DNA of 64,000 nucleotides from Mycobacterium conspicuum. Lineage in GTDB: Bacteria > Actinomycetota > Actinomycetes > Mycobacteriales > Mycobacteriaceae. The translations under genes were made by a program, and so were the position numbers. The notes beneath the pieces are model-generated. The model was not told the DNA's origin, did no database searches, and saw only the letters and a list, made by a program, of their open reading frames with translations. The DNA lies in the NCBI RefSeq assembly GCF_010730195.1, contig NZ_AP022613.1:5332001-5396000 (forward strand), read 5' to 3'. Shown here piece by piece: positions 48,684 to 59,497 of the stretch (the stretch's first letter is position 1; each line of letters starts with the position of its first letter).

Positions 48684-50463
48684 CGGCCAACCATACCGGC
48701 GGGTCGTTTGGGTCCAAGCCGCCGTGGCCGCGCTGGTCGCCGTGCAGCTGGTGATCCGCGCGGTGCTGGCGTTTCGCGGCTACTTCTACTGGGACGACCT
48801 GATCCTGGTCGGCAAGGCCGGCACCGAGAATCTGCTCTCGCCGTCGTACCTGTTCGACGACCATGACGGGCACCTGATGCCCGCCGCCTTTTTGGTTGCC
48901 GGGGCGATCACCCGGTTCGCGCCGCTGGTGTGGACGGGTCCGGCGATCAGCCTGGTGGTGCTGCAGCTGGTGGCGTCGCTGTCGCTGCTGCGTGCGCTGC
49001 ACGTCATCCTCGGCTGGCGTCCGGTGCTGCTGATCCCGCTGACGTTTGCGCTGTTCACACCGCTGGGCGTGCCGGGGTTCGCGTGGTGGGCGGCGGCGCT
49101 GAACTCGCTGCCGATGCTCGCCGCGCTGGCGTGGGTCTGCGCCGACGCGATCCTGCTGGTGCGCACCGGCAACCAGCGCTACGCGGTGACCGGTGTGCTG
49201 GCCTACCTCGGCGGGCTGCTGTTCTTCGAAAAGGCCGCGGTGATCCCGTTCGTCGCCTTCGCGGTGGTGGCGCTGCTCGGCCACGTGGAGGGCTCGGCCC
49301 TGCGGACGGCGTGGCGGGCCGGTGCGCGGCTGTGGATCGCGACGCTGGCGCTGACCGCCGGCTGGGTGGCGCTGTATCTGGCGGTGGTCAATCAGCGGCG
49401 GTGGAGCACCGACCTGACGATGACGTGGGATCTGTTGTCCCGGTCGATCACCCACGGAATCGTGCCGGGTCTGGCCGGCGGGCCATGGCACTGGGATCGC
49501 TGGGCGCCCGCCTCACCGTGGGCCACGCCACCGACGTCGGTGATGGTGCTCGGCTGGCTGGTGCTGCTGGCAGTGCTGGCGCTGTCGTTGATCCGCAAAC
49601 AACGCATCGGTCCGGTGTGGTTGATCGCCATCGGGTATGTCGCCGCCTGCCAGGTGCCCATCTATCTGATGCGGTCGTCGCGCTTCACCGCACTCGAATT
49701 GGCGCAAACCCTAAGGTATTTCCCGGATCTGGTGGTGGTGTTGGCGCTGTTGGCCGCCGTCGGCCTCACCGCGCCCAACCGGCCCTCGTCGTATCGGCTC
49801 GACGCCTCGCCGCGCCGCGCCGTGGTGACGACGGGCGTGGCGGTGCTGTTCCTGGCGAGCAGTCTCTATTCGACGGCGACGTTCCTAACCAGCTGGCGCG
49901 ACAACCCCGCCGAGCCGTACCTGCGGAATGCTCGCGCCAGTTTGGCTGCCGCACATGCGAATTCGGACGCGCCGCTGCTGGACCAGGAGGTCGACCCGTT
50001 CGTGCTGCAACGGGTGGCCTGGCCGGAGAACCTGGCCAGCCACATGTTCGCCCTGCTGCGCGACCGGCCCGAATTCGACACCGTCACAACACAATTGCGG
50101 ATGCTGGACAACTCCGGGCACCTGATCAACGCCCGCGTCACCTGGACTCGAACCATCGTGCCCGGGCCGATGCCGCGCTGCGGCTATTTCGCGCAACCCG
50201 ACAAGCCCGCACGCATGGTTCTGGACGGCCCCCTGCTGCCGGCCGACTGGACCGTCGAACTCAACTACCTGGCCAACAGCGACGGCTCGATGACGTTGGC
50301 GCTCGCCGAAGGCCCGCCGCAACGGGTTCCGGTGCATCCGGGCCTGAACCGCGTCTACGCCCGGCTGCCGGGCGCCGGTGACGCGATCACCGTGCGCGCC
50401 AACACCACCGCGCTGTCGTTATGCATCGCGTCGGGGCCGGTGGGATTCCTCGCGCCGGCCTAA
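48649..50463 (+). CDS. Polytopic membrane protein (Rv3635-like, possible GT-C type)
   Basis: A 604-residue protein with roughly ten to twelve membrane segments and an extracytoplasmic C-terminal domain from about residue 400. Acidic FYWDDLILVG in the first loop recalls the DD/DE motif of GT-C glycosyltransferases that use polyprenyl-phospho sugars. Similar to Rv3635. The start is uncertain: ATG 48649 and GTG 48667 both lie inside galE1. Its place among sugar-lipid genes supports an envelope role; the actual substrate is unknown. Confidence 0.85.
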   Translation: MKPAAPVTNARTGQPYRRVVWVQAAVAALVAVQLVIRAVLAFRGYFYWDDLILVGKAGTENLLSPSYLFDDHDGHLMPAAFLVAGAITRFAPLVWTGPAISLVVLQLVASLSLLRALHVILGWRPVLLIPLTFALFTPLGVPGFAWWAAALNSLPMLAALAWVCADAILLVRTGNQRYAVTGVLAYLGGLLFFEKAAVIPFVAFAVVALLGHVEGSALRTAWRAGARLWIATLALTAGWVALYLAVVNQRRWSTDLTMTWDLLSRSITHGIVPGLAGGPWHWDRWAPASPWATPPTSVMVLGWLVLLAVLALSLIRKQRIGPVWLIAIGYVAACQVPIYLMRSSRFTALELAQTLRYFPDLVVVLALLAAVGLTAPNRPSSYRLDASPRRAVVTTGVAVLFLASSLYSTATFLTSWRDNPAEPYLRNARASLAAAHANSDAPLLDQEVDPFVLQRVAWPENLASHMFALLRDRPEFDTVTTQLRMLDNSGHLINARVTWTRTIVPGPMPRCGYFAQPDKPARMVLDGPLLPADWTVELNYLANSDGSMTLALAEGPPQRVPVHPGLNRVYARLPGAGDAITVRANTTALSLCIASGPVGFLAPA

Positions 50464-50518
50464 GGCAGCCGGCACGACTCCGCTGGCGGCTACGCGGACG
50501 CGGCAGCTCCATGACCTT

Positions 50519-50528
50519 AGAAATTTCT
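50519..50528. promoter_or_regulatory. AT-rich palindrome upstream of the second PE_PGRS gene
   Basis: AGAAATTTCT is a perfect 10-base palindrome in a 110-base AT-rich stretch between genes, 103 bases before the PE_PGRS start. It could be an operator or an Lsr2 site. A -10-like TAGGCT occurs near 50570. Confidence 0.3.
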
Positions 50529-50630
50529 GATATTTGGCACATGCCCGAGAATTTCGGCCCAGGCTCCTATTAGGCTGCCTATGGTTTTTTCTGTTCGTCC
50601 GTCGCACCGGCGCTGAGTGGGGGAGACAGC

Positions 50631-51941
50631 ATGTCAGAGATGATCGCGGCGCCGGAATTCCTGGCGGCAGCGGCCAAGGATCTGGCAGGCATCGGCTCCT
50701 CGATCAGCGAGGCCGGGGCCGCCGCGGCGGCCCCGACGTCGGCCGTGCTGGCCGCCGGTGGCGACGAAGTGTCGGCGACCATCGCGGCGTTGTTCAGCTA
50801 CCACGCCCGGGCTTACCAGGCGTTGAGCGCGCAGGCGGCGTCGTTTCACTCGCAGTTTGTGCAGGCGATGAGCCGCTCGGCCGCGGCGTACGCAGCCGCC
50901 GAGGCCGCCAATGCGTCGCCGTTGGAGGCCCTGGTGGCGGGAGCGCAGGAGCTACCGGCGTTTTCCCCGGTTGCCGCAGCGACGACGCGCCCCCTGTTCG
51001 GTAACGGCGCCGACGGCAAGGCGGGCACCGGCGCGGCCGGCGGCGACGGCGGGTGGATCATCGGCAGCGGCGGCAACGGCGGATCCGGCGCGGCCGGCGG
51101 CAACGGCGGGGCCGGCGGCAAGGCGGGGCTGATCGGCAACGGCGGTAGAGGCGGCGACGGCGGCGCCGGCAGCACCGGAAACGGCGGCAGCGGCAACGGT
51201 GGCAACGGCGGCGACGGCGGAACCGGCGGTCGATTCATCGGCAACGGCGGAGCGGGCGGCAACGGCGGCGCCAGCGCGGCCACCGCGGGCCACGGGGGCA
51301 ACGGCGGCGCGGGCGGGAACGACTTCAAATTTGGTGCCGGCGGGTCCGGCGGCGACGGCGGGGCCGGGTTCGCCGGCGGAGGTGCCGGTGGGGCCGGCGG
51401 GAACGCCGGGATGGCCGGCATCGGCGGCACCGGCGGCAATGGCGGCAACGGCGGCTCCGCGGCCGGGGGCGCCGGCGGGGCCGGCGGGCACGCCGGCTCG
51501 TTCTCCGGCATCGGCGGGACCGGAGGCAACGGCGGCACCGGGAGCACCGTGGCGGGTGCCGGCGGGGCCGGCGGGGACGGCGGCGGGGTGACCGGCACCG
51601 GGGGCGTCGGCGGGACCGGCGGCGCCAGCGCCGCCGGCATCGGAGGCGCCGGCGGAGCCGGCGGCGGTCTGATCGGCCACGGATTCATGGGCAGCGGCGG
51701 GCAGGCGGGGCCGGCGGGGCCGGTGTCACCCACGGCGGGGCCGGCGGGGCCGGCGGCGAGGCCGCGCAGCATTTGGGTAACGGCGGCCTTGGCGGTGACG
51801 GCGGCAAGGCGACGACGGGCACCGGCGGCGACGGGGGCCTCGGTGGCACCGCCCATAAGGGTTCCGGCGGCAACGGCGGCAACGGCGGGGCGTCCACGTC
51901 GGGCACCGGCGGCAACGGCGGCGACGGCGGCAAGGTCGTGA
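50631..51941 (+). CDS. PE_PGRS family protein, frameshifted in the PGRS domain
   Basis: Starts with a PE domain (SEMIAAPEFLAAAAKDLAGI; secretion motif YAAAE at about residue 87) and goes on with GGNGG/GGAGG repeats to about residue 358. From base ~51,704 the composition switches to Pro/Arg-rich, an obvious wrong frame (AAVTAARRRRAPA), until the stop at 51941. PGRS sequence resumes in the frame one base earlier and ends properly at 52060, so one base appears lost at 51,700-51,707. The gene may be a pseudogene, make a truncated product, or reflect a sequencing error. It is preceded by a weak GGGAGA ribosome site. Confidence 0.85.
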   Translation: MSEMIAAPEFLAAAAKDLAGIGSSISEAGAAAAAPTSAVLAAGGDEVSATIAALFSYHARAYQALSAQAASFHSQFVQAMSRSAAAYAAAEAANASPLEALVAGAQELPAFSPVAAATTRPLFGNGADGKAGTGAAGGDGGWIIGSGGNGGSGAAGGNGGAGGKAGLIGNGGRGGDGGAGSTGNGGSGNGGNGGDGGTGGRFIGNGGAGGNGGASAATAGHGGNGGAGGNDFKFGAGGSGGDGGAGFAGGGAGGAGGNAGMAGIGGTGGNGGNGGSAAGGAGGAGGHAGSFSGIGGTGGNGGTGSTVAGAGGAGGDGGGVTGTGGVGGTGGASAAGIGGAGGAGGGLIGHGFMGSGGQAGPAGPVSPTAGPAGPAARPRSIWVTAALAVTAARRRRAPAATGASVAPPIRVPAATAATAGRPRRAPAATAATAARS

Positions 51942-52060
51942 ACTTTGGCAACGGCGGCAACGGCGGCAACGCCGGCACCGGCACGCCCCACGGCAGCCCC
52001 GGCACCGGCGGCAAAGGTGGCCCGCACGGCGGCAAGAACGGGAAAGCCGGGGCGACATAG
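51704..52060 (+). pseudogene. Out-of-frame PGRS tail of the second PE_PGRS gene
   Basis: In the -1 frame this reads GGAGGAGVTHGGAGGAGG and continues in clean PGRS style to GGKNGKAGAT and a stop at 52060. It is the missing 3' end of the gene starting at 50631, not an independent gene. It ends 16 bases before the tRNA gene. Confidence 0.7.
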
Positions 52061-52076
52061 CGTCGCTGGTTGATGG

Positions 52077-52149
52077 AGCCGCCTAGGAGAATCGAACTCC
52101 TGACCTATTCATTACGAGTGAATCGCTCTACCGACTGAGCTAAGGCGGC
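52077..52149 (-). tRNA. tRNA-Thr, anticodon CGU
   Basis: The minus strand folds as a full cloverleaf of 73 bases. Acceptor arms are GCCGCCT and AGGCGGC, the D arm contains TTAGCTCAGTCGGTAGAGC, the anticodon stem ATTCA/TGAAT encloses CTCGTAA (anticodon CGT), and the T arm is AGGAGTTCGATTCTCCT. The discriminator base is T; CCA is not encoded. It would read ACG codons. A tRNA-Thr lies at the same place in H37Rv, near Rv3644c. Confidence 0.95.
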
Positions 52150-52208
52150 ACGCCCACGGGCGGCACGAGTCTACGGCAGGTGGGCGGGCGCCCCCAACTC
52201 TGGGGAAA

Positions 52209-53426
52209 TCAATCGCGCAGTTCCTGGCCGATGGTGGCGACCATGGCGTCGACGGCGAACTTGGGTTTGACGTTGACCGCCAGCGCTTCCCGGCACTCGA
52301 GCACGGCCTCGATGCAGCGCAGTAGCCGCGCGGGCGCGGCGTGGGCGGCCAGCGCGGCCACCCGCTCGGCCATGTCCGGGTGATTGGCCCGCACGCCGCC
52401 GGCGCGGGCCGAGATCACCAGCGCATCCCGAAAATAGGTCGCCAGGTCGATCAGCGCCCGGTCCAGCGCGTCGCGCGACGCGCGGGTCTGACGGGACTTC
52501 TGCCGTCGCTCCAGATCCTTGATCGCACCGGTGGCGCCGCGCATCGCCGAAGCCGTGCCCTTGCCCGTCCCGCCGGCCCCCAAAGCGGTTCGCAGCTCTT
52601 CCGTTTCGGCCTCGGCGCGCCCGGCGGTCAGCACCAACGCCTCGGCTTCGGCGGCGGCGACCAACTCCTCGGCCGCGGCGTAGGCCCGCGACGGGGTGGC
52701 GGCGTCGCGCACCAACCCCAACGCCTTCTCGCGCCGCTGCGCGGCCTCCGGGTCGGTGGCCAGCCGCCGCGCCCGGCCGACATGCCCGCCGCTGACCGAC
52801 GCCGCCCAGGTCGCCGTGTCGGCGGCCAGGCCGTCGCTGTCGACGAGCACCCGCGCGATGGCCTCGGTCGACGGGGTCACCAGCGCGACGTGCCGGCACC
52901 GGGATCGCAGCGTGACCGCGATGTCTTCGGGATCCACCGACGGCGCGCACAGCAGGAACACCGTCGACGACGGCGGCTCCTCGACCACCTTGAGCAGCGC
53001 GTTCGCCGCGCCCTCGGTCAATCGGTCGGCGTCTTCGATCACGACGATCTGCCAATGTCCGGTGGTCGGGCGGCGCGACGCGACCTGCACGATGGCGCGC
53101 ATGTCGTCCACACCGATGGATAGGCCCTCGGGGATCACCCGCCGCACGTCGGCGTGGGTGCCGGCCATCGTCGTCGTGCAGGCCCGGCAGCTGCCGCACC
53201 CGGGGCCGCCCTCGGCGGCAGAGCTCGTGCACTGCAGGGCGGCGGCGAAGCACAGCGCCGCGACCGAGCGGCCGGACCCGGGCGGACCGGTGATGAGCCA
53301 CGCATGTGTCATAGTCCCGCCGCCCGTGGGGTTGTGAGCCGAATCACCGCGGGCGGCCCGGGCGGCGGCCAGCAGGGCAGCCTCGACGGCGTCCTGGCCT
53401 ACCAGCCGCGTAAACACTCCGGACAT
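52209..53426 (-). CDS. holB: DNA polymerase III delta' subunit-like protein (Rv3644c-like)
   Basis: A 405-residue clamp-loader subunit. It has an AAA+ core with Walker A GPPGSGRS (47-54) where the lysine is arginine, in keeping with the non-hydrolysing delta' role. A zinc module lies in the cysteines around C77, C80 and C83 (CGSCRAC), and Walker B is IVVIEDADRLTEGAANALLK. It loads the beta clamp with DnaX and delta. ATG at 53426 gives MSGVFTRLVGQD as in Rv3644c. Confidence 0.9.
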   Translation of the reverse strand: MSGVFTRLVGQDAVEAALLAAARAARGDSAHNPTGGGTMTHAWLITGPPGSGRSVAALCFAAALQCTSSAAEGGPGCGSCRACTTTMAGTHADVRRVIPEGLSIGVDDMRAIVQVASRRPTTGHWQIVVIEDADRLTEGAANALLKVVEEPPSSTVFLLCAPSVDPEDIAVTLRSRCRHVALVTPSTEAIARVLVDSDGLAADTATWAASVSGGHVGRARRLATDPEAAQRREKALGLVRDAATPSRAYAAAEELVAAAEAEALVLTAGRAEAETEELRTALGAGGTGKGTASAMRGATGAIKDLERRQKSRQTRASRDALDRALIDLATYFRDALVISARAGGVRANHPDMAERVAALAAHAAPARLLRCIEAVLECREALAVNVKPKFAVDAMVATIGQELRD

Positions 53427-53581
53427 CATCGGCAACTTTAGTGACACCGGGCGACAGACACCGAATGGCTACCGTTCCGCGACAATCCCGTTATCTTGCG
53501 GCCTCTTTCGCCAGGATCCGGCGACTTGCCGAGCCGGTTGTAAGTTACCGACAAGTCCCCGATGCCCGATACGGTGGCTAG

Positions 53582-55198
53582 GTGGCAACCCCGGCGGCGG
53601 CATTACCCGGGCGGATCAACGCGTTCGTCCGGTGGGTGGTGCGCACCCCGTGGCCGGTGTTCGTGCTCAGCATGCTGCAGGCCGACATCATCGGCGCCCT
53701 GTTCGTGCTCGGCTTCCTGCGTTACGGCCTGCCGCCCCAGGACCGCATTCAACTACAGGACCTGCCGCCCCTCAACTTGGCGAGCTTCTCGATCTCGCTG
53801 ATCGTCGTCTTCCTCGCCAACGCCCTGGTGAACCTGAGGATGCTGATGCCGGTCTTCCGGTGGCAGCGCCGCGACAACTTGCTCGCCGAGGCCGACCCGG
53901 CCGCCACCGAATTGGCCCGCAGCCGCGCGTTGCGCATGCCCTTCTACCGCACGGTGATCAGCATGGCGTCCTGGTGCATCGGCGGGGCGATCTTCATCCT
54001 GGCCAGCTGGTCGGTGGCCAGGCACGCGGCGCCCGTCGTAACGGTCGCCGTCGCGCTGGGCGCCGCCGCGACCGCGATCATCGGTTATCTGCAGTCCGAG
54101 CGGGTGCTGCGGCCGGTGGCGGTGGCCGCGCTGCGCAGCGGCGTGCCGGAGAACGTCAAGGCGCCGGGCGTCATTCTGCGCCAGATGCTGACCTGGATGC
54201 TGTCCACCGCCGTGCCGGTGCTGGCGATCGTGCTGACCGTGGTGGCCGACAAGGTGGCGCTGCTGCACGCGGCACCGGAGAGCTTGTTCACGCCGATCCT
54301 GTTGTTGGCGTTGGCGGCGTTGGGCATCGGGTTGGTGAGCACGCTGTTGGTGGCCATGTCGATCGCCGATCCGCTGCGTCAGCTGCGCTGGGCGCTCTCG
54401 GAGGTGCAGCGCGGAAACTACAACGCGCACATGCAGATCTACGACGCCAGCGAACTCGGCCTGCTGCAGGCCGGTTTCAACGACATGGTGCGCGACCTGT
54501 CCGAGCGGCAGCGGCTGCGCGACCTGTTCGGTCGCTACGTCGGCGAAGACGTCGCGCGCCGGGCACTCGAGCGCGGCACCGAGCTGGGTGGCCAGGAACG
54601 CGACGTCGCGGTGCTGTTCGTGGACCTGGTCGGCTCGACCCAGCTGGCGGCCACGCGACCGCCCGTCGAGGTGGTCCATCTGCTCAACGAGTTCTTCCGG
54701 GTGGTGGTGGACACCGTCGGCCGCCACGGCGGGTTCGTGAACAAGTTCCAGGGCGACGCCGCGCTGGCGATTTTCGGCGCGCCGATCGAACACCCGGACG
54801 CGTCCGGGGGCGCACTGGCGGCCGCGCGCGAGCTGCACGACGAACTGCTTCCGGTGATCGGCTCCGCGGACTTCGGCATCGGGGTGTCGTCGGGCAGGGC
54901 CATCGCCGGTCACATCGGCGCGCAGGCCCGCTTCGAGTACACGGTGATCGGCGACCCGGTCAACGAGGCCGCGCGGCTGACCGAGCTGGCCAAGCTCGAG
55001 GCCGGCCACGTGCTGGCGTCGGCGATCGCCGTCAGCGGCGCCCTCGACTCCGAGGCGTTGTGCTGGGACGTGGGTGAGGTCGTCGAGCTGCGCGGGCGCA
55101 GCGCGCCCACTCAGCTGGCACGGCCGTTGAAGCTGGCCGCCCAGCAACCCGGCCCCCCGGGCCCCTCCGCCGAAGAGGTCTCCAGCGAAATAATGTGA
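53582..55198 (+). CDS. Membrane class III adenylate cyclase with HAMP domain (Rv3645-like)
   Basis: A 538-residue membrane protein with about six membrane segments, a HAMP domain around residues 255-310 (SIADPLRQLRWALSEVQ), and a C-terminal class III cyclase domain. Catalytic motifs are DVAVLFVDLVGSTQLAATR (metal aspartates), KFQGDAALAIFG, and FEYTVIGDPVNEAARLTELAK (transition-state arginine and purine-pocket residues). Rv3645 is the main cAMP source in M. tuberculosis and responds to fatty acids; this is inferred for the ortholog. It converges with topA after a 7-base gap. Confidence 0.93.
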   Translation: MATPAAALPGRINAFVRWVVRTPWPVFVLSMLQADIIGALFVLGFLRYGLPPQDRIQLQDLPPLNLASFSISLIVVFLANALVNLRMLMPVFRWQRRDNLLAEADPAATELARSRALRMPFYRTVISMASWCIGGAIFILASWSVARHAAPVVTVAVALGAAATAIIGYLQSERVLRPVAVAALRSGVPENVKAPGVILRQMLTWMLSTAVPVLAIVLTVVADKVALLHAAPESLFTPILLLALAALGIGLVSTLLVAMSIADPLRQLRWALSEVQRGNYNAHMQIYDASELGLLQAGFNDMVRDLSERQRLRDLFGRYVGEDVARRALERGTELGGQERDVAVLFVDLVGSTQLAATRPPVEVVHLLNEFFRVVVDTVGRHGGFVNKFQGDAALAIFGAPIEHPDASGGALAAARELHDELLPVIGSADFGIGVSSGRAIAGHIGAQARFEYTVIGDPVNEAARLTELAKLEAGHVLASAIAVSGALDSEALCWDVGEVVELRGRSAPTQLARPLKLAAQQPGPPGPSAEEVSSEIM

Positions 55199-55205
55199 GC
55201 CGCCG

Positions 55206-57986
<2,781 letters not shown>

Positions 57987-58200
57987 CTGCGCCTACGCTC
58001 CATCTCCTATGCCGGTCCCCTAGCGGGACCGCCCCGCAGAAGAATGACAGGTCGGCCTCTGAATATCCGCGAAGTCCGGGCAATTTCCTCGGATATCCAG
58101 GTACGCCGCCGTACCGCACGCCTGCGGGCATCTGACAATTTCGCACCCTTGGGTGCGCTTTCGCAAACTGGCTCTCCGAAGCAAGCGCTTAGTTGGCTCG

Positions 58201-58800
58201 CTAGACACGGGGCCAGAGCAACAACGCCTCGGGGTCGGCGGGAGGTTCCCCCACGTTCTCTACCAGGCGTGACAGCCTCCGGCGGCCACTGATCCGCAGC
58301 GCCGGCCGGCCTCCGCGGGTGCCGATGAGGGTGGGCGCAATCCCGACCCGCATCAGCGCCGACGCCAGCGGCGAATGCGTGTCCGGCGCGTGCGGGTCCA
58401 GACCGAGCAGGTATCGGTCGACCTCCGGCGTACCCGCCGCCAGGGTCCACGCCCGCAGCTCGCGCGGTCCGGGCAGCCATCGCGGCGGCACCGTCTTGAC
58501 CGCGCCGCGCGTCCACTCGGCGGCAATCGGGCAAAGCAGGCGGCTGACCGCCGTGCGCACCAACGGGGTGTCTTCCTCAGTTCTGGTGATCTCGGATTCC
58601 AAGCCGGCTTGGTGAATCATCTCGGCCAGCGCCGCGGCACGCCACGGCCGATCCACGACCACCGAGAGCCGGGCGCCCTTGGCTTGATGGGCTTGGTCGG
58701 CGCCCACCATCACGATCTGACCGGACGCCGCCAGCACACCGGAAAGATCGGCGACCGCGGGGGGTACCGACTCAGCGGTGAAGAAAGAAAGCTGGCTCAC
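58201..58800 (-). CDS. Conserved hypothetical protein (Rv3647c-like)
   Basis: A 199-residue cytoplasmic-looking protein with no signal or membrane segment, similar to Rv3647c. It starts MSQLSFFTAESVPPAVADLSG and holds AIAAEWTRG-like and RWLPGPRELRAWTLAAG stretches. I do not recognise a functional domain. It is conserved between topA and cspA. The 214 bases between it and topA contain no convincing gene. Confidence 0.8.
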   Translation of the reverse strand: MSQLSFFTAESVPPAVADLSGVLAASGQIVMVGADQAHQAKGARLSVVVDRPWRAAALAEMIHQAGLESEITRTEEDTPLVRTAVSRLLCPIAAEWTRGAVKTVPPRWLPGPRELRAWTLAAGTPEVDRYLLGLDPHAPDTHSPLASALMRVGIAPTLIGTRGGRPALRISGRRRLSRLVENVGEPPADPEALLLWPRV

Positions 58801-58904
58801 TCAAACGACAGTAGGCCAGCTTGCCGATCCGCGGCTCGCTTCCGGCGCGCCGCGACCGGGCCGTGTCGCGGCCGTGTCGACGAAAAGCCGGGCGGCTAAA
58901 CGAG

Positions 58905-58946
58905 AACCCCCCGCGCGGCCCGCTACGCGGGACTGCACGGGGGGTT
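58905..58946 (-). terminator. Terminator-like hairpin downstream of cspA
   Basis: Perfect 9-base arms (AACCCCCCG and CGGGGGGTT on the plus strand) enclose a second small stem (CCCGC/GCGGG). It lies 33 bases after the cspA stop. The minus-strand 3' flank, TCTCGTTT, is only weakly T-rich, as is common in mycobacteria. Confidence 0.65.
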
Positions 58947-58979
58947 TCGTCGGACTTGCTCTCTCTTTGAGCTCTGCTC

Positions 58980-59183
58980 CTAGACGGAGCGGACTCCGGT
59001 GGCCTGGGGGCCCTTAGGGCTGTGGCCGATCTCGAACTCGACCTTCTGGTTTTCTTCAAGGGTGCGGAAGCCCGAACCCTGGATTTCCGTGTAGTGGACA
59101 AACACATCCGCGGAACCATCTTCAGGGGCGATGAAGCCGAACCCCTTCTCCGCGTTGAACCACTTCACAGTTCCCTGTGGCAT
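58980..59183 (-). CDS. cspA: Cold-shock protein CspA
   Basis: A 67-residue single cold-shock domain, RNA/DNA chaperone. RNP1 is KGFGFI and RNP2 is VFVHY. It begins MPQGTVKWFNAEKGFGFI as Rv3648c. AAAGGAAAG lies about 9 bases before the ATG. A leader of up to 270 bases is available upstream. Confidence 0.97.
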   Translation of the reverse strand: MPQGTVKWFNAEKGFGFIAPEDGSADVFVHYTEIQGSGFRTLEENQKVEFEIGHSPKGPQATGVRSV

Positions 59184-59497
59184 CTCTCGATCTTTCCTTT
59201 TCTACATGGGTGCGGTGCACCGCCTTCCGGCGCACCGGGCCCGCCACGACCGCCATACCATGCGTTGTCGCCGGAATCTCCCCCGACCGATAACCTCGCA
59301 GGAACCGCGGCCGCAACGTCGATCCTGCGAAAGTTTGACACGAACACAGAAGCTGCGACCGCTGATTAGTCAACCATGTTCAGCGTCTTTGCAACAGATT
59401 TCCATTAACCACGATCCCTAATGCTTGGTCTCTTAACCCGGATGTCACCTAGACGATGGGTTTGCCGGAAGCCGGCAAACGGTCAGAAAGGTTTGTA
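59184..59497. promoter_or_regulatory. Intergenic region between cspA and the helicase gene
   Basis: These 314 bases separate two divergent genes. The first ~150 bases, next to cspA, are GC-rich; 59,330-59,450 is AT-richer, with TTTGACACGAAC and TTGCAACAGATTTCCATTAAC resembling promoter elements. A cold-shock leader RNA is plausible but not shown. AGAAAGG before ATG 59498 is the helicase ribosome site. Confidence 0.35.

Noticed and set aside
53427..53581. Small coding sequence between the holB-like and cyclase genes
   Set aside because: The gap is the divergent promoter region; the only open frame (53562 onward) is the shadow of the cyclase gene.
58007..58200. Small gene between topA and the Rv3647c-like gene
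   Set aside because: The open frames are arginine/serine-rich, have no ribosome site and overlap real genes; nothing else seen.
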